Positions 38,262-46,463 are shown, counted from the stretch's first letter. The stretch is DNA of 64,000 nucleotides from Streptomyces bauhiniae (GCF_004784475.1 NZ_SRRT01000013.1:19891-83890), one strand, 5' to 3'. The notes: a model not told the origin generated them from the letters alone. Numbers and translations are program-made.

Positions 38262-38639
38262 CTCAGTTCAAGATCACTAAGACAGCGCATAATTCCGGTT
38301 ATGCGCGCCCCTGCTGGAGCGAAGCCCTTCCGCGAAGGGGTACGCCAAACGTGTTTCACTAGTAGTGAAAGGGCGCGGAGGGGCGATAATTCCAGGAAGA
38401 TCACTCGCTGCGTGATCTTGATCTCGCGTCCGCGCAGACCCTTGCGACAGGGCGGTCCACGGAGAGCGGGACGACGACAAAACGCCTGGTCAGAACCACT
38501 AAAGAGGAACGTCATGTCTCTCCTCCACCCCCCGATTCTCCCATCGCTGCACTCCCCCGGGGAGGCGAATCTCCCGAGCGGCGCACTAAGCCGTCGCCGG
38601 GCGTCCAGGGCGAAGGTTCGGCGATAGGGAGACAGGGAG
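38262..38639. other. Divergent control region with several inverted repeats
   Basis: Between a leftward operon and the rightward gene at 38640 lie three dyads: GCGCATAA/TTATGCGC (38285-38306), TTTCACTAGTAGTGAAA (38354-38370) and AAGATCAC/GTGATCTT (38397-38419). TCAAGATCAC occurs at 38268-38277 and inverted at 38412-38421; the same ten-mer recurs at 47367. These look like binding sites for one or more regulators; no gene is supported in this stretch. Confidence 0.6.
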
Positions 38640-39482
38640 ATGGGCCGCAAAGCGCAGAAGGGAACGGCGCCACCGAAGGCGACGCGGGAGCGCCGTCCGG
38701 CACGACGGTTGCAGGGCGTAGACCCGCGCGTCCTGGCCGGGCAGCTGTACGAGCTGCACGCCCGCGCGGAGCGCGGCGGAGACCAGGGGTACCTGGAACG
38801 CTGGCCGGGCGACGGCGAGACCCACGGCGTCCTGCTGTTCGCGCAGGCGCACGCGGGCCGGCTCGCAGGGGAGGCGCACCAGCAGGCGACCCTCCTCCGC
38901 ATCACGCTGGCCGAGTGGTTGCGCCAGCAGGCAGATCCGCTGCAACTGCGAGCACTCGACGACGCCCGCGGCGTCGGCGTGCGCTGGGACCAGGTCGCGC
39001 TCGCCCTCCAGTACATCGGCGCCGACGGTGAGCCGAACCCCTCCAGCGCCTTCAACAGGCACGCGAGCCTCAAGGTCGCCGTGCACGGCGAGCCCGAGGA
39101 CCGACGCCAGCCGCACGTCGCACGGATCATCGAGGCCCGCGTCGTCCGGGAGGAGCTGGAGCGCCGTGAGCGCGAGCGGACCGAGGACGCGCGATACCCG
39201 GCGATGGACGCGGCGGCACGGGCGCTGCTCGCGCACTTCCAGGCGGGAGAGATCCTGAGCGATCCCGATGACAACTTCTGGTGGGACGAACTGGTCGAGG
39301 TCGTCGACGACCGGCGGGACGCCACCGAGCGGGCCAACCTCGTGGTGTACGTGCGTGGCGCTGTACACGAGACCCACGCCTACGCCCGGCGGACCGGCCA
39401 AGAACCGACGACCACCGCGCCAGCAGCTGCTGCCCTGGAGGTGGCTTCCGCTCTCGTGGACCCGGGTGGCGCCAGCACCTAA
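38640..39482 (+). CDS. Unknown protein, 280 aa
   Basis: ATG at 38640 with AGGGAGACAGGGAG upstream. The N-terminus is basic (MGRKAQKGTAPPKATRERRP). Residues about 33-105 are helical (LAGQLYELHARAERGGDQGY, AHQQATLLRITLAEWLRQQA), then a stretch with a helix-turn-helix look (GVRWDQVALALQYIGADGEP, SAFNRHASLKVAV), and the C-terminal part is acidic (ERRERERTEDARYPAMDAAA, DELVEVVDDRRDATERANLV). A DNA-binding role would fit the palindromes upstream, but I cannot name a family. Confidence 0.55.
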   Translation: MGRKAQKGTAPPKATRERRPARRLQGVDPRVLAGQLYELHARAERGGDQGYLERWPGDGETHGVLLFAQAHAGRLAGEAHQQATLLRITLAEWLRQQADPLQLRALDDARGVGVRWDQVALALQYIGADGEPNPSSAFNRHASLKVAVHGEPEDRRQPHVARIIEARVVREELERRERERTEDARYPAMDAAARALLAHFQAGEILSDPDDNFWWDELVEVVDDRRDATERANLVVYVRGAVHETHAYARRTGQEPTTTAPAAAALEVASALVDPGGAST

Positions 39483-39516
39483 CAGGGCGACGCCGGACAC
39501 GTCGGGCCAGTGCAAC

Positions 39517-39554
39517 GCGAGAGCCCCGCACCGGGGCCGGTACGGGGCTCTCGC
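39517..39554. terminator. Bidirectional hairpin terminator
   Basis: Arms GCGAGAGCCCCG (39517-39528) and CGGGGCTCTCGC (39543-39554) separate converging genes ending at 39482 and 39574. Confidence 0.85.
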
Positions 39555-39573
39555 ATCACGAAGAGAGATCCTT

Positions 39574-39792
39574 TCACTCCTCCGGCTGCGGGTCGGGCGG
39601 GCAGCAGCGCGAAGGGGACTTCATGCCCATGATCGGGGCGTCACCCGCCTTCGGGCGGTGAGTGGGGCAGCTGTCGAGCATCTTGGTCAGCCCGCCGCAC
39701 TGAGCCCGAGGGCAGGGGCAGCAAGCCGGGTCCGGCTTGCCGTTGATCAGGAAGAGGTGCGGCTCGAAGCCGGGTCCGAGGTCGTCGATCAT
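39574..39792 (-). CDS. Small Cys-rich protein, 72 aa
   Basis: ATG at 39792 overlaps the upstream stop. The protein (MIDDLGPGFEPHLFLINGKP) has five cysteines in the pattern CCPCPRAQC followed later by SCPTH and CCPPD near the C-terminus, so it probably binds metal ions or forms disulphides. Third gene in a coupled operon with a small helix-turn-helix protein. Function unknown. Confidence 0.6.
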   Translation of the reverse strand: MIDDLGPGFEPHLFLINGKPDPACCPCPRAQCGGLTKMLDSCPTHRPKAGDAPIMGMKSPSRCCPPDPQPEE

Positions 39793-39941
39793 CCGTAGGT
39801 CACCAGCACAATGAATCCGACCGCGAGGCCGCCCAGGATCAGGAGGCCGGCGAGCAGGGATCGAGCCTGCCCTTCCGCTCGACGTCTCTCGTGCATCCGT
39901 AGACCGCGAGCGACTCCCCGCGCGATCTCGTCCTCGGTCAT
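39789..39941 (-). CDS. Small membrane protein, 50 aa
   Basis: ATG at 39941 overlapping the upstream stop gives MTEDEIARGVARGLRMHERR: an amphipathic charged N-terminus then one transmembrane segment (LLAGLLILGGLAVGFIVLVT). It overlaps the neighbouring coding regions by four bases on both sides, consistent with translational coupling. Probably a single-pass inner-membrane peptide; no family is recognised. Confidence 0.6.
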   Translation of the reverse strand: MTEDEIARGVARGLRMHERRRAEGQARSLLAGLLILGGLAVGFIVLVTYG

Positions 39942-40351
39942 GTCCGCTCTCCCGCCGTGCTCTTGTCCATTCCATCCTTCCCCTCGCCGGCCTGCCGGTC
40001 GGCGGAGCGCCCGTTGTGCACTCCGCGCGCCTTGGCGGACCACGACAGCGCCTCTCCGTGCGTGTGCTGCCGGTAGACGACGTCACGACTCAACCGGGCA
40101 GCGGCGCCGATCTGTTCGTACGTCGCCTGAGCGTCCCTGTTCTCGCCCCGCCGGGCCGCTCCTGCGGCTTCGTGGGCGGCCCGGCCGGCCGCATCCGCCG
40201 TGAGCATCAGGAGTTCGGTACGCCGAAGGGGGTCTATGGCGAGGTTGGCCGCACGGGCGAGCAGCTCGACCCGCTCGGCGCCCCCGGCCTCGTCGGCCCG
40301 CCGGGCGAGCTGCTCCACCTCGTCCGCGAACATGTCCACGTCGTACGCCAC
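39938..40351 (-). CDS. Small helix-turn-helix protein, operon leader
   Basis: The GTG at 40351 has AAGGGGA upstream and gives 137 residues (VAYDVDMFADEVEQLARRAD). Residues about 80-118 look like a helix-turn-helix (ATYEQIGAAARLSRDVVYRQ, then HGEALSWSAK). The four-base overlaps place two small genes downstream. Two GTTGGCT palindromes bracket its promoter region (40365-40421), so it may regulate itself. The same palindromes occur near 9.0 kb beside the replication-region genes, so the protein may act at both places. Family not named. Confidence 0.6.
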   Translation of the reverse strand: MAYDVDMFADEVEQLARRADEAGGAERVELLARAANLAIDPLRRTELLMLTADAAGRAAHEAAGAARRGENRDAQATYEQIGAAARLSRDVVYRQHTHGEALSWSAKARGVHNGRSADRQAGEGKDGMDKSTAGERT

Positions 40352-40364
40352 AGGCGTTCCCCTT

Positions 40365-40421
40365 GTTGGTTGTAGCCAACAGCGCCGCCGATCGTAGCGA
40401 GATGTGTTGGCTCCAGCCAAC
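40365..40421. promoter_or_regulatory. Pair of GTTGGCT/AGCCAAC palindromes, locus 2
   Basis: GTTGGTTGTAGCCAAC (40365-40380, one imperfect arm) and GTTGGCTCCAGCCAAC (40406-40421) start 41 bp apart, just upstream of the leftward gene starting at 40351. The second is identical to a site at 9023-9038. Confidence 0.85.
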
Positions 40422-40464
40422 GACTTCACCCGAAAGGGATCAATTACGGCTTCGAGCGAGCCTC

Positions 40465-40515
40465 CCGGCATGGCGAAGGCCCCCCACTGGCGGCGGGGGG
40501 CCTTCGCCATGCCGG
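40465..40515. terminator. Terminator, 21-bp stem
   Basis: Perfect arms (40465-40485 and 40495-40515, first arm CCGGCATGGCGAAGGCCCCC) with a 9-nt loop. It lies just past the end of the leftward partition operon at 40522 and upstream of the operon starting at 40351. Confidence 0.85.
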
Positions 40516-40521
40516 CGGCAG

Positions 40522-41433
40522 TCAGGCGGCAGCGATGCTCTCCTCGTCCTGCCGGTCGTCGCCCTCCAACTCCGGGCGCGCGCCGGGGACGACCTTCTTC
40601 GGGTACACCTTGTCGATCGTCTCGATGTACTCGCTCAGGCGGGTTCGAGCTTCCTCTGCCTGGAGCCGGACCGCATCGACGTCCTTGCGCTCCATGGCGG
40701 CGATGTGGCGCTCCCTGACACCGCCGATCGCCGCGGTGAAGCGGGTCAGCGTCTTCTGGGTCCGCAGGACCGCAGGGGGAGCGGTGGGTGCGGGGGGCGT
40801 CGCATCATCGCTCTCGTCAGTAATCAGCTTGACGGGATACTTGAGCTCTGCGGCCGCCCGCTCGAACTGGGCGGCGGTGGGGCGTCGACGGTTCTCCGCC
40901 GCCGCCAGCTCCCACGCCTTGGGGATGACAGCGAGGGCGGCGTCTTCGCCATGCTGGTCGATCACTGCGGCGATGACCACGGCGTGGGCGGGCCGCGCAA
41001 TGCGGTGCACTTTTTTACACCGCACGTTCAGCGCCACCACTTTGGCCAGGGCAGCGGCCTCCCTGACGAGTCGATGGACGTACTTCACGCTGATCTCCAG
41101 CACCTCGGCGCCCCAGAGCTCGAAGCTCGTGCAGCTGGAGTGCTGCCACAGGTCGTGTTCCTTGGCGTAGGCCAGGAGCAGCCCCTTGTTGACTGCACCG
41201 ACGGCGAGGACGTCGGCAACCGCCTCTTCTCCGCTTTCCCGGGCGTCGCGAAGTAGGGCCGTCACCTGATCCAGCTGTTCTTGAGGCGTTCCCTTGATGA
41301 CGCGAGAGGGGTCGATGACGTTGGTGCCGTTGAAGCGGTCGGCCTCCAGGCCCGGCACCTTCTTCACGGGCTGGGCGCCCTTCCGGAGCCGGCCTGCGCC
41401 CATGCTCGGACGGGCCGGCGCCTGGGCGCTCAT
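40522..41433 (-). CDS. ParB-like partition protein candidate
   Basis: 303 residues; its ATG overlaps the stop of the upstream ParA gene (ATGA), the usual order of par operons. Residues 50-90 are helical and residues about 100-130 look like a helix-turn-helix (SSCTSFELWGAEVLEISVKY, then VHRLVREAAALA). The later part (VLRTQKTLTRFTAAIGGVRE) is helical and may dimerise. The classical ParB nuclease-like box is not evident, so it would belong to the plasmid-type centromere-binding proteins. The assignment rests mainly on coupling to ParA. Confidence 0.65.
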   Translation of the reverse strand: MSAQAPARPSMGAGRLRKGAQPVKKVPGLEADRFNGTNVIDPSRVIKGTPQEQLDQVTALLRDARESGEEAVADVLAVGAVNKGLLLAYAKEHDLWQHSSCTSFELWGAEVLEISVKYVHRLVREAAALAKVVALNVRCKKVHRIARPAHAVVIAAVIDQHGEDAALAVIPKAWELAAAENRRRPTAAQFERAAAELKYPVKLITDESDDATPPAPTAPPAVLRTQKTLTRFTAAIGGVRERHIAAMERKDVDAVRLQAEEARTRLSEYIETIDKVYPKKVVPGARPELEGDDRQDEESIAAA

Positions 41434-42128
41434 CGGGTGACCTCCACGAGGAGCTCCTTGGCGAGTTTGTGCATGTCGGATTCCGCTTTCAGCCGGGGGA
41501 CTGTGCCGAAGCTCTGGGCGTACCCCGTCTTGGATTCGGACGCCGGGATCTCGGACGTGAGGACGTGCAGCCCTTCGTCCACCAGCTCCTTACGGACTCC
41601 GTCCGCGGCTCCTGCGCTGGGGTTGAACCGCGTGAGCAGGCAGACGACGTGAGGCCGATGGCCGGACATGGTCTCGACCTCGTCCATCGCACCCAGGATC
41701 GACGCGCCGCGGAACTTCTCCATGCCGCTCGGGTAGAGGGCCAGCACGAGGAGATCCGAGGATCGGATCGCGGCGAGGTGCGAGTTCTGCTTGCCGCGGT
41801 CCCACGCCTTGGTGTCGATCAGGGACAGGCCGCGCGGCGGTCGGAGTCGGTCTACCTCGGCCTTGAGTGAGGGCGCGGCGGGAGCGCGGTACACGGGGGC
41901 ACCAAGGCCCTCGCCGTGCACGGGAAGCATCTCGGCCCACGCGAGCAGGGAGCCCGGCTCCTCCTGGCCGTCGCTGTCGTCGGCATCGTGTGCCACAGCG
42001 GGGATGCCCATCTCCTTCCAGTTCCGAAGGAGGTGAGCAAGCGTGGTGGACTTCGCGCTCCCCCCCTTACCTACGAACGTGATCGTTCGTCCCTCTTCGG
42101 GGAGGGGGTTCTTCTCGGTCCAGTCCAT
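41430..42128 (-). CDS. parA: ParA partition ATPase
   Basis: 232 residues from the ATG at 42128. The deviant Walker A motif is GKGGSAKSTT (20-29), the Walker B is LSLIDTKAWD (101-110, D105), and later strands LLVLALYPSG and HVVCLLTRFN complete the fold. It lacks an N-terminal DNA-binding domain, as in the small type Ib ParA proteins. Together with the coupled gene downstream it should form a plasmid segregation pair acting on a centromere site, which may be among the inverted repeats just upstream (42298-42317). Confidence 0.8.
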   Translation of the reverse strand: MDWTEKNPLPEEGRTITFVGKGGSAKSTTLAHLLRNWKEMGIPAVAHDADDSDGQEEPGSLLAWAEMLPVHGEGLGAPVYRAPAAPSLKAEVDRLRPPRGLSLIDTKAWDRGKQNSHLAAIRSSDLLVLALYPSGMEKFRGASILGAMDEVETMSGHRPHVVCLLTRFNPSAGAADGVRKELVDEGLHVLTSEIPASESKTGYAQSFGTVPRLKAESDMHKLAKELLVEVTR

Positions 42129-42422
42129 GGCCCGGAGAGTACCGAGGGAGCAGGGCCCCAGTGGGGCCGGACACCGGTTTTTGTACGACGAGCACCCAAA
42201 CCGACTGCCTTGGTCCCGTATCAGTGTGACGCACGAACTGAAAACGGACCGCCGAGCCACCAGGGGCTGGGGGAGGATGCTGCGGTAGCAGGGACTGAGG
42301 GTGTCGCACCCTAGGGTTGAGGAGTTCCGGAAACCGATGATCGGAGAGTCCATGCGTCAGCAGGCGGCGGCTGCCAGCCGCAGGCCAGGCGGGACGACAT
42401 CATGCTGGAGAGGGCAGCGCTG
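42129..42422. other. Divergent region between partition operon and DUF2637-like gene
   Basis: About 290 bases between divergent genes. It contains an AGGGTG-TCG-CACCCT hairpin (42298-42312) overlapping a perfect palindrome ACCCTAGGGT (42308-42317), which are candidate centromere or operator sites. No gene is supported here. Confidence 0.5.
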
Positions 42423-43853
42423 ATGAACATCGAGAAGTACCTGCTGCCAGCTGGGATCGGGTTCGCCGCGCTGGTCGTCCTCCTCATCGTCACCATCGTC
42501 CTGCGTGCACGCCGCAGCCGCGAGCAGGACAAGATGTCCGCCGAGGACCGGGAACGTCTGGCGGAGGAGCGCCGGAAGACGTGGCGCCGGCGCTTGGCAG
42601 TGACGAGTCTCGGGATCGCCTTCGCGATCATCCTCTGCATCGCCGGTATCGCGGCCTGGCTCTCCTTCGGCGCCCAGAAGGCGTACGCCTTCGACCGCAA
42701 CGGCGGCTCGTGGGACGCCGCAACCGGCTTCGCGCTCCTCCTGGACGCCGGCGCGCTCGGCCTCTCGCTGCTCCGCCTCTTCGAGGCTCTGACAGCGCGG
42801 TCCAGTCAGCTGACCCGCTTCTACCTCGTCGCGTTCATCGTGGCCAGCGCGACAATGAACCTGCTTCACGCCCCGTCACCCTCGCTCGGGGGGCGTCTCG
42901 TCGCGGTCATCCCGCCCCTGGTGTACGCGGTGTTCCTGGAGACGTTGCTGAAGAAGGTCGAGCAGCTGGTCCTCGGCAAGTACCCGAAGCGGAAGCGGAG
43001 GGACACCGAACGCGGCTACAGCCTGCTGCTGTGGGTGCCCTTCGTCGGATACCCGCGCCAGATGTGGAAGAGGTGGCGCGAGGACCTCCACGACACCCTG
43101 GACAATGTCCGGGCCCCCGGCAGCAGGAAGCCTCTCGCCGCGGCGGCCACCATGGACCTGACACCGGGTGAGGACGAGGGGCCGGCACCGGACGAGAGCC
43201 CGAAGGCCATCCCTGCGCCGTCCGCTCTCCGGCAGGCAGCTCCATCCGCCTCGCCCCCTGCCGCACCGCTTGGCGCCGAACCGAGGCCCACGCAGCAGCC
43301 CGCCTACGCCCCGGCCGCGGCCGTACCCGCACCGCGCGCGTCGAGCGCTCCGGGTCCCGCAGCGGAGGGCCGTCCCGCTCCGAGCCCCTCAGCAGCGGGC
43401 TCTGCGACGCCTCGTCCCTCTGCCTCGGCCGCGCCCTCCGGGGAGCGGTCGAAGAAGGACCAGCTCCGGGACGCCCTGGTGGATCAGGTCCGCGCAGGGG
43501 ACCTGACCGTGCTGAGTAATACCCCCCAGATCGCCAACGGAGCTGCCTACAAGGCGAACCAGGCTCTCGGGCGGGCCGCCGGGGAAGGCCGAGACCATCG
43601 GGGGAACCAGAAGGGGCTGATGGCAGAGGGGGCCGTCCGCGCTGCGCTCAAGGGCCTCCTGCCGGAGCTCCGGAGGATCGCCGCGGAGGTCGAGCAAGTC
43701 AACCCGCGAGCAGCGGAGCCGGCGCCCGACCATCAGCGTCAGACTCAGGACGAGCCGCCCCACGAACGGCCGCGCGACAGTGAGCAGGAGCAGGCATTCC
43801 CCCGGGGAGCCGAATCCGAAGTAGAGGAGCCTCAGCACGCCGCGATGACGTAG
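42423..43853 (+). CDS. DUF2637-like membrane protein, second copy
   Basis: 476 residues from the ATG at 42423 (GAGAGG upstream; another ATG at 42402 is possible). Residues 1-27 contain one TM (LLPAGIGFAALVVLLIVTIV), then a charged helical region, and about 66-170 hold TMs (AVTSLGIAFAIILCIAGIAA, FALLLDAGALGLSLLRLFEA, FYLVAFIVASATMNLLHAPS). A long Pro/Ala-rich tail follows and the C-terminus is charged. The TM order and the NLLHA motif match the DUF2637-like protein at 561-2159, so this element has two such proteins. Spd-like spread function is inference. Confidence 0.7.
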   Translation: MNIEKYLLPAGIGFAALVVLLIVTIVLRARRSREQDKMSAEDRERLAEERRKTWRRRLAVTSLGIAFAIILCIAGIAAWLSFGAQKAYAFDRNGGSWDAATGFALLLDAGALGLSLLRLFEALTARSSQLTRFYLVAFIVASATMNLLHAPSPSLGGRLVAVIPPLVYAVFLETLLKKVEQLVLGKYPKRKRRDTERGYSLLLWVPFVGYPRQMWKRWREDLHDTLDNVRAPGSRKPLAAAATMDLTPGEDEGPAPDESPKAIPAPSALRQAAPSASPPAAPLGAEPRPTQQPAYAPAAAVPAPRASSAPGPAAEGRPAPSPSAAGSATPRPSASAAPSGERSKKDQLRDALVDQVRAGDLTVLSNTPQIANGAAYKANQALGRAAGEGRDHRGNQKGLMAEGAVRAALKGLLPELRRIAAEVEQVNPRAAEPAPDHQRQTQDEPPHERPRDSEQEQAFPRGAESEVEEPQHAAMT

Positions 43854-43910
43854 CGAGCAACGTGAAGGGGGCCCGGCGGTCGACCGCCGGGCCCCCTTCA
43901 CGTTGCTCGC
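43853..43910. terminator. 58-bp perfect palindrome between converging genes
   Basis: Two 29-base arms meet with no loop around CGGTCGACCG; the left arm starts GCGAGCAACGTGAAGGGGGC. It separates genes ending at 43853 and 43919 and should stop transcription from both sides. The absence of a spacer is unusual. Confidence 0.8.
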
Positions 43911-43918
43911 CTTCGCGG

Positions 43919-44827
43919 CTACAGAGACACCATCCAGTGGGCCAGCTGCTCAGCCGACGGCCGCGCGCCCGCAGGGGCTTCGAGAACCGGCAGCAAGACC
44001 CGCTCCAGGGCGGGCCAGTGCGGGATGGTCCCGCACGGAATGCGGTTGCGTAACAGCAGCTGTCGGAGCACAGCCGCCGTAAAGCGGGCCGGGTCGACCC
44101 CCGCCGCGGCGTAGTTGCGGTGCCAGGTGCCGGTGGCCGCCCACCACAGGCCGGCGGCGAGGGCGTAGACCTCGTCTGAAGGCTCAGTGACCACCGGCCG
44201 CACCCCCGCCTCGATGCGGTGCATCAGCTCGGGTGACATCAGGTGCAGCAGTCCACCCAGCGAGGTGTGCGACGGCGCCAGCGACGGCCCGGCCGCCCAA
44301 GTGCAGTCGATGAGACGAACCGCGCCGGAGGTGTGCACGGTGTGATGCGGCTGGAGATCGCCGTGCACCCACCCGGCCCCGTGCAGAGCGGCGACGGCCT
44401 GGCACACGTCGACCGCCGCGGCGAGGGCCGAGGACCGGTCCTCGGCGTGCTGCTGTCTTACGCTCTCGAACCGCGCCCAGGTGGAGGGGCCTTCGAGCCA
44501 CGGCGTGATGAGCCACGCCGAGCTCGTTCCTCGGCCTGCCTTCGCCCGGCCCCCGTACGACAGGCCGGGCACAAGGGAGTGCGTCTGCTGGAGCACGGCG
44601 GCTTCGCGGGCAACGGTGGCGGCTCCTTCGCCGGTGCCGACCTTCAGGGCCCACAACCCGCGCGGTCCGGACACCTGCCAGACAGCCGCGCCCCTACGGT
44701 CCGTCACCTGCTCCCAGCGCGCGGGTTCTCCCGCCAGCGCCTCCGCATCGGCCCGGCCGATCAGCGGTGTCTGCGTAACGCGTTGCCCCGGCAGGCTGAC
44801 GGACTTCGTCCCCTCAACGTCCAGCAC
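43919..44827 (-). CDS. Protein-kinase-like protein
   Basis: 302 residues from an ATG at 44827. The N-lobe carries ALKVG (K62) and AREAAVLQQ, which fit the ATP-binding lysine and its partner glutamate; the C-lobe has WVHGDLQPHH (153-162, with catalytic D157 in an H-G-D rather than H-R-D form), RLIDCTWAAG (D174 in place of DFG) and LMSPEL. This arrangement is typical of divergent bacterial Ser/Thr kinases and aminoglycoside-phosphotransferase-like relatives. Substrate unknown; the transcriptional regulators around it are candidates. Terminated by a strong palindrome on its 3' side. Confidence 0.7.
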   Translation of the reverse strand: MLDVEGTKSVSLPGQRVTQTPLIGRADAEALAGEPARWEQVTDRRGAAVWQVSGPRGLWALKVGTGEGAATVAREAAVLQQTHSLVPGLSYGGRAKAGRGTSSAWLITPWLEGPSTWARFESVRQQHAEDRSSALAAAVDVCQAVAALHGAGWVHGDLQPHHTVHTSGAVRLIDCTWAAGPSLAPSHTSLGGLLHLMSPELMHRIEAGVRPVVTEPSDEVYALAAGLWWAATGTWHRNYAAAGVDPARFTAAVLRQLLLRNRIPCGTIPHWPALERVLLPVLEAPAGARPSAEQLAHWMVSL

Positions 44828-44944
44828 GGAAAGGCCCTCTCTCTACGGTCCGCGACGGTCGCGGTCAGGTCATCGGTGACGGGACGGCGGAGGTACCGGT
44901 GCCCACCGGTCGGCGGTGTGGCACCGGTGCGACGCCGGTCCGCC

Positions 44945-45250
44945 TTAGAGCAGGTTCTGAGCGGTCACGACTGCGATCACGGTCCACATGGCGCCCAGGT
45001 AGGTGCACAGGCAGCGGACCAGCACCGGGTGGTCGCGGTACATGTGCTTCAGCGCGGCGAAGCCCGTGGCGCCGTGCGACTGCGCCCGGAAGCCGAAGAA
45101 GGAGACGGTCACCGCGGACACATGCACGGCACGGCCCCCGACCTGGTCCTGGTCCTCGTTCAGAAGCATGTCCATGAGGGTGCGGGGCTCGAAGTCCTGC
45201 CGCGGCGGGCGCTTCGCGCGGATGCGACGCAGGTACGGGAAGTCAGGCAT
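44945..45250 (-). CDS. Small membrane protein, 101 aa
   Basis: ATG at 45250 gives MPDFPYLRRIRAKRPPRQDF, a basic N-terminus, then VHVSAVTVSFFGFRAQSHGA, and a hydrophobic end (RCLCTYLGAMWTVIAVVTAQ) with one clear transmembrane segment. The protein has no recognised family. It lies 98 bases after the gene ending at 45349, in the same direction, so it may be co-transcribed. Confidence 0.55.
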   Translation of the reverse strand: MPDFPYLRRIRAKRPPRQDFEPRTLMDMLLNEDQDQVGGRAVHVSAVTVSFFGFRAQSHGATGFAALKHMYRDHPVLVRCLCTYLGAMWTVIAVVTAQNLL

Positions 45251-45348
45251 GGCGGTTCGCTCTCTCGGTTGCTGCGGCGGGCGCGGTGCCCGCCGGCTGC
45301 TGACCGTCCGACGACCCGGGCGCGAGGCACCGGGCCACCGGACGGGGT

Positions 45349-46071
45349 CTAGGCCGCGACGCCCAGCGTCGCGAGTTCGGACAAGTCCACGGGGGTGCAG
45401 CCGTGCAGAGTCACGACGTCGCGGGCGGCGAGGGTCCACCGGAGCGCGGGGTCCTCGAACGCGACGTCGGTGAGGCCGTTCTTGGTCTTCGTCGGGATCG
45501 GCCGAAGGGTTCGCGGGTCGTAGACGATCCCGGAGACCCCCCACGGCTCGGTCCGCTCGACCAGGGCGGCGGTGTGTCCCTTGACCAGGTGCGGGCACGC
45601 CTCGGCGGCCTCGACGGCGCACGGCAGGCACACGGGAGGGGTGTCCGTCACGTCACCGTCTCGGATCGGTCGGCCGTCGACATCGCGCCCGATGAACAGG
45701 TGCTTGCCGCCCCACCGGCGGAACTCGTCGTTGTTGAACGTGGAGGTCGCACAGACCATGCAGAGCATGTGGGACATGGCCTGTCGCTGGCGTAGAGGGT
45801 GGATGTCCGCCAGGCGGGGCTGGCCCCTCCCCCGCAGCAGCGGCCAGCGCACCCAGAGATTGCCGTCCCTCCGGTCCGCGCCGCTGACCTCATCGGCGTA
45901 AGCGATTCCCTCCGCACCGTCCGGACCGACCCGCTTAATCAGGCTGGTCGGCAGCGGCTCCTCATCGCTCCACGGCGCCACGAAGGGGACGTGGAGGCCC
46001 TGCCAGTAGAACTGCTGGCGGGCTGACCTCTTCGGGGCCTCGGGTGTCACTGGCGGCCGGTGGCTGGTCAT
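45349..46071 (-). CDS. Unknown protein with Cys pairs, 240 aa
   Basis: 240 residues from the ATG at 46071, coupled by ATGA to the gene upstream. The N-terminal half has PFVAPWSDEEPLPTSLIKRV and YADEVSGADRRDGNLWVRWP. A possible metal site is formed by MLCMVCATSTFNNDE and VCLPCAVEAAEACPHLVKGH. The C-terminal part is beta-rich. Proteins of this build sit near regulatory genes in many Streptomyces genomes, but I cannot name a family. Confidence 0.55.
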   Translation of the reverse strand: MTSHRPPVTPEAPKRSARQQFYWQGLHVPFVAPWSDEEPLPTSLIKRVGPDGAEGIAYADEVSGADRRDGNLWVRWPLLRGRGQPRLADIHPLRQRQAMSHMLCMVCATSTFNNDEFRRWGGKHLFIGRDVDGRPIRDGDVTDTPPVCLPCAVEAAEACPHLVKGHTAALVERTEPWGVSGIVYDPRTLRPIPTKTKNGLTDVAFEDPALRWTLAARDVVTLHGCTPVDLSELATLGVAA

Positions 46072-46463
46072 GCGACCTGCTTAATGGTCCGCGTCGCGGT
46101 GAGCCGCTCCAGCAGATCGTTGGCGACGGCGCCTTGCTTGCGCAGATGAACGATCCGACCGTGGTGGTCCTGCGGAAGCTCTACCGCCTCCAACTCGGCG
46201 GCGCGGGCGATCAGCCGCCACACTTCGGGGTCCCCGATCCCGGCCGCCTCGGCGATGGCGCCCAAACGCTCCAGGTCCTCGCGTAACCGCTCGTGGATGT
46301 CCTCGACCTCGGTCGCCGCAGGCGGCTGGGGGTCGAGCGCGTCCCCGATGTCGTCCAGGATTTCGGGGAGCGTGCGCATCTTCCGCAGGGCAGCGGCCAG
46401 CCGGGCAAGCAGCTCCGGGGCGGCCTGGTCCGCTCGGGCGGGGGCCGCGAGGGTCGGGTGCAT
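46068..46463 (-). CDS. Unknown helical protein, 131 aa
   Basis: ATG at 46463 with AGGGA upstream; 131 residues (MHPTLAAPARADQAAPELLA). The chain is nearly all helical (TEVEDIHERLREDLERLGAI, AAELEAVELPQDHHGRIVHL) and coiled-coil-like. Its stop overlaps the start of the next gene. It diverges in orientation from nothing nearby, and is preceded by a 187-base gap that presumably holds its promoter. No family is recognised. Confidence 0.55.
   Translation of the reverse strand: MHPTLAAPARADQAAPELLARLAAALRKMRTLPEILDDIGDALDPQPPAATEVEDIHERLREDLERLGAIAEAAGIGDPEVWRLIARAAELEAVELPQDHHGRIVHLRKQGAVANDLLERLTATRTIKQVA

Noticed and set aside
38256..38627. A 123-codon rightward frame in the divergent region
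   Set aside because: It spans three dyads, has no ribosome-binding site, and its composition is not protein-like.
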